Notes under the pieces: generated by a model | Told to the model about the DNA's origin: nothing | The model's input: only the letters and a program-made list of their open reading frames with translations | The model's database searches: none | Made by a program: the position numbers and the translations under genes | Assembly (NCBI GenBank): GCA_051745425.1 | Contig: JBNJEB010000005.1 | Location: 1-37,440 of the forward strand | Source of the DNA: Halonatronomonas sp051745425 | GTDB lineage: Bacteria; Bacillota; Halanaerobiia; Halanaerobiales; Halarsenatibacteraceae | Direction: 5' to 3' | DNA length: 37,440 nucleotides | Shown: positions 29,212 to 37,394 of the stretch, one piece after another | Numbering within the stretch: position 1 is the first letter of the stretch | How the letters are laid out: each line of letters opens with the position of its first letter

Positions 29212-30684
29212 TTATTCTTCCAACTCCTCCAGTAAGCCTGTTCTCTCATTAAATTCATTTATTAACTCATCAATCTCTGGAGCCATCTTATGAAGCTCTC
29301 CCCAGTAATTATCGTAATCATACCACTGAGCATTTAATTCCTCTAGCTTTCTACCCTGCTGCTCAATCCAGGTATAGTATTTAAGATTATGAATCCTTTT
29401 CTTTGTATAATAAGTTAATTCTTCAACATGATCTACAGTTGTTCCTAAAAGATAGCGTTCATAATCAACTGCAGCATCAATCTTTTCATAGCCATCTGCT
29501 TCTGCAACCATCTCTTCAACTCTAGAGCCATATAATTCCATTGAATCAGTAAAGACCGTTACAACAACATCTTCTTCGTCTAGTTCATAGTATTTAGCAA
29601 ACTTAATAGCTGACAGCATATTTGCTATACCAGATATTCCCATTAAATCCAACTGTTCAACTGTTTCTTCTGGAACACCTATCTCCCTTAAATAATCCTG
29701 TCCAACTTCAGTATTAAATAAACGGACTAAATTCATGGCATAATTATCATCAATAGCCATTACCATATCAGTATTCTTCACATTATGGACCCAGGGAACA
29801 TGTTTATCTCCAATACCTTCTATTCTGTGTGCACCAAATCCATTATTTAAAAGAGTAGGGCATTGCAAGGCTTCAGACACTGCTAATTTAGCATGTGGGT
29901 ATAATTCCTTAACCCTATCTCCAGAACCCAATGTACCAGCAGAGCCAGATGTTAAAACAACTCCTGCTAAATTTTTACCATCCATATCTTCAAATGCTTT
30001 GGCCATAGCATTACCGGTAACTTCATAATGCCATAGATGATTCCCAAGTTCATCAAATTGATTAAAAATATTAATATTATCTCTAGTTTCTTTTAATTCC
30101 CAGCATTTGTCGAATATCTCTTTAACATTACTTTCACTTCCTACTGTAGGAATAACTTCATCAGCCATGTTTTCCAGCCATTCAAATCTCTCTTTGCTCA
30201 TCTCTTCAGGTAAGATTGCAATTGAATTACAACCTAATAATTTTGAATTATAGGCTCCACCTCGACAATAGTTTCCTGTTGATGGCCAGACAGCTTTTTC
30301 AGTTGTAGGATCAAATTGTCCAGTAACTAATTTAGGAACCAGGCAACCAAAAGTTGGCCCAATCTTATGAGCACCTGTCGGCATCCACTTGCCAACCAGA
30401 GCAATTATCTTTGCATCTACCCCGGTTAGCTCAGATGGTAATTCTACATAATTAACTCCACCATACTGGCCTCCGCTTTCAGTCGGTTCATTCTGCCAGC
30501 TTATCCTAAATAGATTAACTGGATCTACATCCCACAGGTCAACTTCTTTAAGCCTTTCTTTTACCTTATCAGGAATCAAGTCTGGATTTTTCATCTGAGC
30601 TAAAGTCGGTATTACAACACCTTTTTCTTTCGCCCTTTCCACCGCTTTTTTCAGAACTTCTTCATTTTTTCTTAAATCAATCAT
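29212..30684 (-). CDS. Fold-type II PLP-dependent enzyme, unassigned substrate
   Basis: A 490-residue protein of the tryptophan-synthase-beta/cysteine-synthase superfamily. Lys in MPTGAHKIGPTFG (about 100) is the probable PLP Schiff base, WPSTGNYCRGGAYNSKLLG is the substrate loop, and VVLTSGSAGTLGSGDRVKE is the glycine-rich loop. Long C-terminal segments (YTKKRIHNLKYYTWIEQQGR) exceed typical cysteine synthases (about 310 residues). I do not recognise its substrate. It is the first gene of the transcript that includes the threonine-synthase-like gene, the XRE-cupin regulator, ygeW and ygeY, with zero gap to the next gene. So it probably acts on a nitrogenous intermediate of purine breakdown, in place of YgeX. 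The ATG at 30684 has AAGGAGG. Confidence 0.75.
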   Translation of the reverse strand: MIDLRKNEEVLKKAVERAKEKGVVIPTLAQMKNPDLIPDKVKERLKEVDLWDVDPVNLFRISWQNEPTESGGQYGGVNYVELPSELTGVDAKIIALVGKWMPTGAHKIGPTFGCLVPKLVTGQFDPTTEKAVWPSTGNYCRGGAYNSKLLGCNSIAILPEEMSKERFEWLENMADEVIPTVGSESNVKEIFDKCWELKETRDNINIFNQFDELGNHLWHYEVTGNAMAKAFEDMDGKNLAGVVLTSGSAGTLGSGDRVKELYPHAKLAVSEALQCPTLLNNGFGAHRIEGIGDKHVPWVHNVKNTDMVMAIDDNYAMNLVRLFNTEVGQDYLREIGVPEETVEQLDLMGISGIANMLSAIKFAKYYELDEEDVVVTVFTDSMELYGSRVEEMVAEADGYEKIDAAVDYERYLLGTTVDHVEELTYYTKKRIHNLKYYTWIEQQGRKLEELNAQWYDYDNYWGELHKMAPEIDELINEFNERTGLLEELEE

Positions 30685-30799
30685 TTTATTCCTCCTTATT
30701 CTTATAAGCTACAATTAAATAAATATTTAATTTTATTTTTCTTTAATCTCACTTTATATATTCAATAATAATTAATAAAATCCTGCCTGAATTAAAAAG

Positions 30800-30839
30800 T
30801 TTTCTAAAAATAAAAAAAATAGGCCAGGATATCCTGGCC
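30800..30839 (-). terminator. Rho-independent terminator of the OsmC-like gene
   Basis: A perfect 9-base palindrome (GGCCAGGAT-ATCCTGGCC at 30822 to 30839) lies 22 bases past the OsmC stop. On the minus strand it is followed by TATTTTTTTTATTTTT. This is a classical terminator separating the OsmC gene from the PLP operon. No promoter for the PLP gene could be confidently placed in 30685 to 30800. Confidence 0.93.
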
Positions 30840-30861
30840 CAGATTCACAAAATTATTTAAT

Positions 30862-31275
30862 TTATTCTATTGATATTATTTCATAACTACCTTGAATCTC
30901 AGCTGATAAAGAATTACTTGCTGAACAATACTTATCCAGACTTAAATTAATAGCTCTAGAAACTTTCTTTTCTGTTAAGCCAGCACCTTTGATTATAAAA
31001 TGAACATTTATCTTAGTATATTTTTTAGGATAATCGTCTGCCCTTTCTCCCTCAACACTTATATTAATATCCTCAATATCAACCTTCATCTTTTCTAAAG
31101 TTTTAACTACATCAATTCCAGTACAACCTGCAATCCCATGTAATAATAATTCCATTGGCCTTGGGCCTTTATCTTCTCCTCCAACCTCTCTTGATGCATC
31201 CATTAAAACTTCATGGCCTGACTCACCTTTTGAATTAAAAGCCAGTCCACCAAGCCAATCTGTCTTGATTTCCAT
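30862..31275 (-). CDS. OsmC family peroxiredoxin-like protein
   Basis: A 137-residue OsmC-like protein. The two conserved cysteines are in LLHGIAGCTGIDVVKTLEKM (about 50 to 69) and in SLDKYCSASNSL (about 115 to 126), as in OsmC/Ohr proteins that reduce peroxides. The N-terminal WLGGLAFNSKG segment and the Glu-rich middle also fit. It has its own promoter region upstream (31276 to 31373) and a strong terminator. Substrate type (organic or inorganic peroxide) cannot be told from sequence. It is not obviously part of the purine operon. Confidence 0.88.
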   Translation of the reverse strand: MEIKTDWLGGLAFNSKGESGHEVLMDASREVGGEDKGPRPMELLLHGIAGCTGIDVVKTLEKMKVDIEDINISVEGERADDYPKKYTKINVHFIIKGAGLTEKKVSRAINLSLDKYCSASNSLSAEIQGSYEIISIE

Positions 31276-31373
31276 AAATTATCTCTCCTTATTAAATTTA
31301 ATATCATGTCATTCTACTTATCATAAATATTATATTAAATTAAATTTAAACTATCTGTAAATAATGCACATAC

Positions 31374-31853
31374 TTACTTATGATAAGGTTCTCCAGAGAT
31401 AATCTTAAAAGCACGATAGACCTGTTCGAGTAAAATCAACCTTATCATCTGATGAGTAAAAGTCATATGAGATAATGAAAGTTGATAATCAGAAGAATCA
31501 ATAACCTTCTCTGACAGTCCAAGAGCACCGCCTATTATAAATGTGAGATTACTCCAGCCCTGGACCTGTAGATTTTGAATTGAACTTGCCAGACCTTTCG
31601 ATGTCATTGGTTTTCCTTTAACATCAAGAACTATTTTATAAGAGTTTTCAGGAATTCTGGCAAGAATTCTTTTGCCTTCTTTATTTTTTACCATCTCTGT
31701 TTGACCGGATAAATTTTTAGGAATATTTTCATGATCAACTTCGATTATATTCAAGTTACAATAATTCGATAATCTTTTACTAAATTCTGAAATACCTTTA
31801 TTAATGTAATCTTCTTTAATTTTGCCTACTGCTATAATGTTAATTGTCATCAT
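31374..31853 (-). CDS. rlmH: RlmH, 23S rRNA pseudouridine-1915 N3-methyltransferase
   Basis: A 159-residue SPOUT methyltransferase with the RlmH markers: NIIAVGKIKEDYINKGISEFSKRL at the N-terminus, LVLDVKGK-like KIVLDVKGKPMTSKGLA, LTFIIGGALGLSEKVID (the knot and S-adenosylmethionine-binding loop), and SLSHMTFTHQMIRLILLEQVYRA with the conserved HQMxR at the C-terminus, ending with the YHK motif. It methylates the pseudouridine at position 1915 of helix 69 of 23S rRNA. It overlaps the MBL hydrolase by 4 bases (ATGA). A second in-frame ATG at 31850 exists. Confidence 0.96.
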   Translation of the reverse strand: MMTINIIAVGKIKEDYINKGISEFSKRLSNYCNLNIIEVDHENIPKNLSGQTEMVKNKEGKRILARIPENSYKIVLDVKGKPMTSKGLASSIQNLQVQGWSNLTFIIGGALGLSEKVIDSSDYQLSLSHMTFTHQMIRLILLEQVYRAFKIISGEPYHK

Positions 31854-32689
31854 GCTGAATCAGTCACTTCCTTTATTATTTCAGCAGCTTCAATATTATA
31901 TATTTCACTGGCCTCATCTCTAGGTGCACATTTTAAAATTAAATCTTTACCTAATTTATAACCTGCTGAACAGACTGAATTTTTTACTGTTAAGTAGGCC
32001 AATTCTGGTCTATTATTTTCTGCACTTAAATGTGAAAGTAAAACAACTGGACATGAAGACTTTTTATTTGACCTTAATAACTCAGGTAATAATTCTGCAG
32101 TTTCATCATTAGATAAATGACCTTCATTACCACGAATTCTTCTTTTTAACATACCTGGATATGAACCCTCTCTTAATAAATCAATATCATGATTTGCCTC
32201 TAGAAGAATACAGTCCAAGTCTCTTAAATAATCATAAAGCTCATCAGTAATATACCCAATATCAGTTGCCAGACCAAAATTAACTTCACCGTCATTGATT
32301 ACATAACCGACTGGATCAGCAGCATCATGTGGAATCGGAAAACTTTCAATCTCAAAATCGCCCAATCGCCAACTACTTTTTATTGTTCTTTCAAATTCTT
32401 CTTTAATTTTACCTAATTTCTTACTTGCTGCCTTCCAGGTCCCAGAAGATGCATATAGAGGAATCCCATACCTTCTTGATAATACTCCAGCACCTTTAAT
32501 ATGATCTATATGTTCATGTGTAATCAGGATTGCAGAAATATCTTCTGGATTTAAATCAATACTTTCCATTCTTCTTTCCAGTTCTTTACCAGATAAACCG
32601 GCATCAATTAATATTGCTGTATTTTCTGTTGATAAGTAAATAGAATTGCCAGAACTTCCGCTGGCAAGTACTGCCATTTTCATTGCCAA
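31850..32689 (-). CDS. MBL-fold metallo-hydrolase, WalJ/YycJ type
   Basis: A 279-residue metallo-beta-lactamase-fold protein. LASGSSGNSIYL begins the domain, ILITHEHIDHIKGAG is the metal motif HxHxDH, FPIPHDAADPVGYVI and ATDIGY complete the zinc site, and LLEANHDIDLL and LLSHLSAENN follow. This pattern, with SSGNS, is that of WalJ (YycJ), commonly next to rlmH in Firmicutes. The substrate is thought to be nucleic acid-related but is not proven. The start is placed at the TTG at 32689, because GAGG lies 8 bases before it; GTG at 32698 and ATG at 32683 are alternatives. It is coupled to rlmH. Confidence 0.9.
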   Translation of the reverse strand: MAMKMAVLASGSSGNSIYLSTENTAILIDAGLSGKELERRMESIDLNPEDISAILITHEHIDHIKGAGVLSRRYGIPLYASSGTWKAASKKLGKIKEEFERTIKSSWRLGDFEIESFPIPHDAADPVGYVINDGEVNFGLATDIGYITDELYDYLRDLDCILLEANHDIDLLREGSYPGMLKRRIRGNEGHLSNDETAELLPELLRSNKKSSCPVVLLSHLSAENNRPELAYLTVKNSVCSAGYKLGKDLILKCAPRDEASEIYNIEAAEIIKEVTDSA

Positions 32690-32749
32690 ATTAATCACCT
32701 CATAATAATTGCAGGATTATAACGATTTTAAAAGAATAAATATATATAA

Positions 32750-32768
32750 GACTATACATTTTATAGTC
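32750..32768 (+). promoter_or_regulatory. Hairpin in the cheB leader
   Basis: A perfect 7-base inverted repeat (GACTATA, spacer of five, TATAGTC) lies directly upstream of the cheB ribosome site AGGAGG. It could act as an operator or as an RNA fold modulating access to the site. A weak sigma-70 candidate (TTGCAG at 32709 to 32714, AAGAAT 17 bases on) lies upstream in the 90-base divergent gap. Confidence 0.3.
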
Positions 32769-32780
32769 AGGAGGAATTAT

Positions 32781-33833
32781 ATGATAAAATTAATGGTTGT
32801 AGACGATTCTGCTTTCATGAGAAAACTTTTCAAAGAGTCTATAGAAAAAGATACTGAATTAAATGTAATCGAAACTGCTCGCAATGGTAAAGACGCTTTA
32901 AAGAAATTAAAAAATATTCAGCCTGATGTTATAACATTAGACATTGAGATGCCAGTTAAAGATGGCATAACCACTTTAAAGGAAATACATAAATCTTATC
33001 CAGAGATACCAGTTATTATGGTAAGCGCTTTAGACAACCGCGATACTGTTATGAAAGCACTAGAAATAGGTGCCTTTGATTTTATTCCGAAGCCATCCGG
33101 TTCGATATCCCTTAATATAGATAATATCATAGATGAGCTTCAAGAGAAAATAAAAGTTTCAATAAATGCCGAAAATAATCAAAGTAAATCTATTTCAGGG
33201 CCTTTTAAAGTTAAAAAATCAATAAAAAGTAAAATCAAAAATAAAAATTATACAAATAATAACTTTCCGATTATAGCTATTGGTGCATCCTCTGGTGGCC
33301 CTAAAGCTTTAAAGGATGTATTAACACTATTCCCTGATGATTTTCCTGGATCTTTAGTAATAGTTCAACATATGCCTGCCGGTTTTACAACCTCACTCTC
33401 AAACAGACTGAATCAGCAGTCTAATTTACATATAAGAGAAGCCAGTCAGGGAGATAAGCTAAAACCAGGTCAGGGACTAATTGCCCCAGGAGATTACCAT
33501 ATGACTATTAACTCTAAAGGGGAAGTCGAATTAAATCAAAGACCAAAAAAATGGGGAGTTAGACCATGTGCTGATTATATGTTGAAATCTCTTGCTAAAA
33601 ATTATAAAGAAAGAATCATCGGTGTTATCTTAACTGGAATGGGACATGACGGTGGTGAAGGCATGACTGCAATTAAAAATAATGGAGGCTATGGTATTGT
33701 AGAAGCAAAAAATACTGCCTTAGTTTATGGTATGCCTGGAACTACAATCAAAGCTGGAGCTTATGATAAAATATTACCCCGATATGAAATACCAGAATAT
33801 ATCATAAAATTAATCGATAAGGAGATGAATTGA
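32781..33833 (+). CDS. cheB: CheB chemotaxis response regulator protein-glutamate methylesterase
   Basis: A 350-residue protein. The receiver domain (1 to about 120) has MVVDDSAFMRKLF with Asp8 and Asp9, Asp54 in ITLDIEMPVKDG, SALDN and Lys104 in IPKPS. A poorly conserved linker joins the C-terminal esterase: catalytic Ser170 in IGASSGGPKAL, His in VQHMPAGFTTSLSNRL, and Asp in GMGHDGGEGM. It removes methyl groups from chemoreceptors. The start is the ATG at 32781 with an AGGAGG site; an in-frame ATG at 32709 lacks one. It overlaps cheR by 4 bases. The pair lies outside any chemotaxis operon in this window, so it may serve a distant receptor or a biofilm or development pathway. Confidence 0.96.
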   Translation: MIKLMVVDDSAFMRKLFKESIEKDTELNVIETARNGKDALKKLKNIQPDVITLDIEMPVKDGITTLKEIHKSYPEIPVIMVSALDNRDTVMKALEIGAFDFIPKPSGSISLNIDNIIDELQEKIKVSINAENNQSKSISGPFKVKKSIKSKIKNKNYTNNNFPIIAIGASSGGPKALKDVLTLFPDDFPGSLVIVQHMPAGFTTSLSNRLNQQSNLHIREASQGDKLKPGQGLIAPGDYHMTINSKGEVELNQRPKKWGVRPCADYMLKSLAKNYKERIIGVILTGMGHDGGEGMTAIKNNGGYGIVEAKNTALVYGMPGTTIKAGAYDKILPRYEIPEYIIKLIDKEMN

Positions 33834-34621
33834 TTTTGGATTTTGAAAGTTTCAAAGATGAAGCAGCTAATTTATTAAATATTAACTTTGATGGTTATAA
33901 ATTAAAAAGAGTACAGAGAAGAACTGATAGCTTAATGAGAAGACATAACGTTAATGATTACCAGGAATGTATCAATAAACTCAAAAAAGATAATTCTTTT
34001 AAAGATGCTTACTTAAATCATTTTACAATTAATACATCTGAATTTTTTAGAAACCCTAAAAGTTTTGATTATCTCAAAGGTGAAGTTTTACCAAATTTAA
34101 TCAATAAAAATAATAGAAAAATAAAAATCTGGAGTGCTCCCTGTTCTAATGGCTCTGAGCCCTATACAATTGCCATTATTTTAAATGAATTAGGTATATC
34201 AGAAAGCAATTTTGAAATTCTGGCAAGTGACCTAGATAAAGAAATATTACAGACAGCAAAAAATGGCCAATACAGTTCTAATTCCCTTAAAAATGTACCG
34301 GATAATATAATGGATAAATACTTTAACCCAGTTCCAGGAGAAAAAGATCTTTACCAATTAGCTAAAAAGATCAAAAGAAAGGTAAAGTTTGAAAAGAAAG
34401 ACTTAATTAATGATAGCTACTCCTCTGGATGGGATCTAATTTTAAGCCGTAATTTCTTTATTTATTTAACCAAGGAACAAAAAGATATTTTAACAGAAAA
34501 ATTCACTAAAAACCTAAAAAATGAAGGCTATCTCTTTTTAGGAAATACAGAGTTTATCTTTAATCCAGGTAAATTTAATCTCAATAAAATACACCTCTCA
34601 TTTTATCAAAATAAAATCTAA
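33830..34621 (+). CDS. cheR: CheR chemoreceptor methyltransferase
   Basis: A 263-residue methyltransferase. The N-terminal helical domain (YKLKRVQRRTDSLMRRHNV) precedes the S-adenosylmethionine domain with FTINTSEFFRNPKSFDYL (the CheR signature), IWSAPCSNGSEPYTIAI, FEILASDLDKEIL, and LILSRNFFIYLTKEQ, corresponding to the usual CRNVMIYF. It methylates chemoreceptor glutamates, opposing CheB. The frame opens with a TTG at 33830, inside the cheB stop; a second TTG at 33836 with AAGGAG at 11 bases is possible. The gene ends shortly before a bidirectional terminator shared with rex. Confidence 0.95.
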   Translation: MILDFESFKDEAANLLNINFDGYKLKRVQRRTDSLMRRHNVNDYQECINKLKKDNSFKDAYLNHFTINTSEFFRNPKSFDYLKGEVLPNLINKNNRKIKIWSAPCSNGSEPYTIAIILNELGISESNFEILASDLDKEILQTAKNGQYSSNSLKNVPDNIMDKYFNPVPGEKDLYQLAKKIKRKVKFEKKDLINDSYSSGWDLILSRNFFIYLTKEQKDILTEKFTKNLKNEGYLFLGNTEFIFNPGKFNLNKIHLSFYQNKI

Positions 34622-34630
34622 ATAAAATAA

Positions 34631-34661
34631 TGCCAGCCTGTCTTTAACTTTCAGGCTGGCA
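34631..34661. terminator. Bidirectional terminator between cheR and rex
   Basis: A perfect 10-base-pair stem (TGCCAGCCTG, 11-base loop, CAGGCTGGCA) lies between the convergent cheR and rex genes. On the minus strand it is followed by TTATTTTATTTAGATTTTATTTT; on the plus strand by AT-rich sequence with a TTTTTATTT run. It probably ends both transcripts. Confidence 0.85.
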
Positions 34662-34670
34662 ATACTAATA

Positions 34671-35345
34671 TTATCTATTTTTATTTGCTTCTTCTTCATC
34701 TCTTTTTGTCCAGCTCAAATGATAAATTAAACTAACAAGCCCAATAGCAAGATCTTCATTTCTCACAGTTACATCTTCTGGTACATGAAGACGAGTAGGA
34801 GCAAAGTTCCAGATAGCTTTTATTCCTGCTTCAACCATATCATCAGCAACTTCCTGAGCTGATTCAGTAGGTACTGTAATAATTCCTAATTTAATATCAT
34901 TATTTTCTACAACTTCATTCAACTTTTTTGTGCTCTGGACTTCAATTCCACCAATTTTATTACCTATCTTTGATAAATCAGCGTCCAAAACACCAACTAA
35001 TTTCATCCCCATTTTTTCAAAACCTTTATAATCAACCAGGGCTCTACCAAGGTTCCCGGCACCAATCAGGACTGCAGTCCAGATATCATCTACTCCTAAA
35101 ATTTTGCCTACAGATCTTTTTAAATCAAAAACATCATAGCCTACTCCTCTTCTACCAAATTCACCATAATAGGATAAATCTTTCCTCACCTGAGTTGGAG
35201 GAATCCCTAATCTCCCTCCTAAATCTTTTGAAGATACAACATCAACATCTTCAAAGTTGGCTAATTTATCAAGACATCTGTAATATAATGGTAACCTTTC
35301 AATCGTTGCCTTTGGAATTGATTCTCTATCTTTCATTCTACTCAC
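34671..35345 (-). CDS. rex: Redox-sensing transcriptional repressor Rex
   Basis: A 224-residue repressor. The winged helix (IPKATIERLPLYYRCLDKL, DLGGRLGIPPTQVRKDLSYYGEFGRRGVGY, 8 to about 75) is followed by the NAD(H)-binding Rossmann domain with VLIGAGNLGRALVDYKGF (about 92 to 109) and VLDADLSKIG. The C-terminus IWNFAPTRLHVPEDVTVRNEDLA and LSLIYHL-like segments fit Rex, which senses the NADH/NAD ratio. It is monocistronic, with the metG terminator upstream and a bidirectional terminator downstream. In an anaerobe it represses fermentative and respiratory genes when NAD is high. The ATG at 35345 has AAGGAG. Confidence 0.96.
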   Translation of the reverse strand: MSRMKDRESIPKATIERLPLYYRCLDKLANFEDVDVVSSKDLGGRLGIPPTQVRKDLSYYGEFGRRGVGYDVFDLKRSVGKILGVDDIWTAVLIGAGNLGRALVDYKGFEKMGMKLVGVLDADLSKIGNKIGGIEVQSTKKLNEVVENNDIKLGIITVPTESAQEVADDMVEAGIKAIWNFAPTRLHVPEDVTVRNEDLAIGLVSLIYHLSWTKRDEEEANKNR

Positions 35346-35390
35346 TCCTTAAAAAGTATTTATATAGATTATTATTTCACAAGTTATGGA

Positions 35391-35434
35391 AAAAAACAAG
35401 GCCTAAATCGATATATTCACAAATATATCGATTT
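35391..35434 (-). terminator. Rho-independent terminator of metG
   Basis: A perfect 13-base-pair AT-rich stem (AAATCGATATATT at 35405 to 35417, loop CACA, AATATATCGATTT) lies about 20 bases past the metG stop. On the minus strand it is followed by AGGCC and then a run of seven T bases (GTTTTTTTCC). Strong classical terminator, separating metG from rex. Confidence 0.92.
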
Positions 35435-35453
35435 TAAGCCATTATTTTATAAA

Positions 35454-37394
35454 TCAGCTAACAGGACTGCCTGCTTTTATTGATTTAGCAGGACTGATTA
35501 TTGTTAATTCTTCTTTTTCTGTATCTCTAGCAGCCAGTAACATACCCTGGGATTCAACTCCAAATATCTTAGCAGGCTCTAGATTAGCAACCATCATAAT
35601 CTGCTTATCAATTAACTCTTCTGGTTGATAGTAGTTAGCTATACCGGCCACAATCTGTCTTCTCTCACTACCTAAATCAACTTTTAACTTTAATAATTTA
35701 TTGCTATTTTCTATTTTTTCAGCTTCAATTATAGTTGCAATTCTTAAATCAATTTCTTGAAAATCATTAAAACTTATAAGTCCTTCCTCTTCCACTTTCT
35801 CTTCCTCCTGCTCATCTTTAACATCAGTTAACTCTTCTTTTTCCTCGTAATATTCTTCAAGGTCTATCCTTGGAAAAATTGGATTACCCTTTGCTATAGT
35901 TCTACCTGCTTTTAATCCTCCCCAGGACAAATCATCCCAGTTAGCCTTTTTTATCTCTTCCTGAATACCAAGCTGTTTTCCTAACTCTTCAGGTGTATCA
36001 ACTAAAAATGGTTTCAATAGAACCCCAATTATTCTTAAAGATTCTAATAAGTTATAAAGAACTGTCCCTAACTTATCACGGTTCTCCTCTTCCCTGGCTA
36101 AAATCCAGGGTTCAGTCTGGTCGATATATTTATTAGCCCGTCTAACAAACTGCCAGATCTCTTCTAAAGCTCTAGTATATCTAAGCTCTTCTATTTCTTC
36201 AGCAGCCTTATCAACAACATCAGTAGCCAGTTCTTTAAGACTACTATCATATTTTGTTTCACCAGCTGGCTCAGGTATAGTACCTGAAAAATATTTTTCA
36301 ACCATGGATAAAGATCTGTGCAGGAGATTTCCTAAATCATTTGCCAGATCTGAATTGATTCTCTGAATTAAAGCCTCAGTTGAATAGGTGCCATCTGTCC
36401 CGAAAGAAACTTCTCTTAATAAATAATACCTGATAGCATCCCTACCAAAATCATTAATCAGCTCGATAGGATCAACAACATTTCCTCTAGATTTAGACAT
36501 TTTACCAGTATCACTTAATAACCAGCCATGACCAAATACCTGATCAGGCAAGGGTAAATCCAGGGCCATTAAAATAATTGGCCAGATAATTGTATGAAAT
36601 CTTAAGATATCTTTACCTACTATATGAATATCTGCAGGCCAGTATTTATTAAATTTTGCTTCATCTCTTTTATAACCCATTGCTGTTATATAATTACTTA
36701 AAGCATCAATCCAGACATAAATAACATGGTCTGAGTCTACCGGAACCTTAATTCCCCAATCAAAAGTGGTCCTGGAGACACTTAAATCTTCTAGCCCACT
36801 TTCAATAAAGCTAATCATCTCATTCCGCCTTGATTCAGGTTGAATAAATTTAGGATTATCTTTAATATGCTTAAGTAATCTATCCGCATATTTACTCATC
36901 TTAAAGAAATAACTCTCTTCTTCAACCCATTCAAGGGGCCGGTTACAGTCAGGGCAGATTTTTTCATCTCCATCTAGTTGTCTATCAAGCCAGAATGTCT
37001 CACAGGGAGTACAGTACCAGCCCTCATATTTGCCCAGATAGATATCCTCCTGCTCATAAAGCTGTTCAAAGATTTCCTGGACTACCTCTTCATGATTATT
37101 ATCAGTTGTTCTGATAAATTGATCATAATCGATTCCCAATCGATCCCAGAGATCTATAAATGTAGCCACTATCTCATCAACATAAGCCTGGGGGTTCTTG
37201 CCAGCCTCATCTGCCTTCCGCTCAATCTTTTGACCATGCTCATCAGACCCTGTCAGAAACATAGTATCATAACCTCTTAAGGCCTTATATCTTGCAATTG
37301 CATCTGCAGCAACAGTTGTATAGGCATGTCCTATATGTAGGCGATCACTTGGATAATAAATTGGTGTAGTTACATAAAAAGTTTTATCAGCCAT
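35454..37394 (-). CDS. metG: Methionyl-tRNA synthetase
   Basis: A 646-residue class I synthetase. YPSDRLHIGHAYTTV (about 14 to 28) is the HIGH motif. The zinc-knuckle has CTPCETF and CPDCNRP (about 127 to 150). GKMSKSRGNVV is the KMSKS motif, near residue 300. The anticodon-binding helical region follows, then a highly acidic linker (EEYYEEKEELTDVKDEQEEE), and a C-terminal OB-fold tRNA-binding domain FNDFQEIDLRIATIIEAEKI. Length is normal for the dimeric bacterial form with this tail. It charges tRNA-Met. The ATG at 37394 has an AGGGG site. Only 46 bases upstream are in the window. Monocistronic, with a terminator downstream. Confidence 0.97.
   Translation of the reverse strand: MADKTFYVTTPIYYPSDRLHIGHAYTTVAADAIARYKALRGYDTMFLTGSDEHGQKIERKADEAGKNPQAYVDEIVATFIDLWDRLGIDYDQFIRTTDNNHEEVVQEIFEQLYEQEDIYLGKYEGWYCTPCETFWLDRQLDGDEKICPDCNRPLEWVEEESYFFKMSKYADRLLKHIKDNPKFIQPESRRNEMISFIESGLEDLSVSRTTFDWGIKVPVDSDHVIYVWIDALSNYITAMGYKRDEAKFNKYWPADIHIVGKDILRFHTIIWPIILMALDLPLPDQVFGHGWLLSDTGKMSKSRGNVVDPIELINDFGRDAIRYYLLREVSFGTDGTYSTEALIQRINSDLANDLGNLLHRSLSMVEKYFSGTIPEPAGETKYDSSLKELATDVVDKAAEEIEELRYTRALEEIWQFVRRANKYIDQTEPWILAREEENRDKLGTVLYNLLESLRIIGVLLKPFLVDTPEELGKQLGIQEEIKKANWDDLSWGGLKAGRTIAKGNPIFPRIDLEEYYEEKEELTDVKDEQEEEKVEEEGLISFNDFQEIDLRIATIIEAEKIENSNKLLKLKVDLGSERRQIVAGIANYYQPEELIDKQIMMVANLEPAKIFGVESQGMLLAARDTEKEELTIISPAKSIKAGSPVS

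Noticed and set aside
35365..35385. Rex self-operator in front of rex
   Set aside because: One TTGTGAAAT half-site is visible on the minus strand at the probable promoter, but the second half is not recognisable, so I did not list it as a site.
34928..35437. 169-residue plus-strand open frame opposite rex
   Set aside because: Composition is rich in Leu, Ile, Ser and Gln, typical of an antisense shadow; it has no recognisable domain and runs through the metG terminator.
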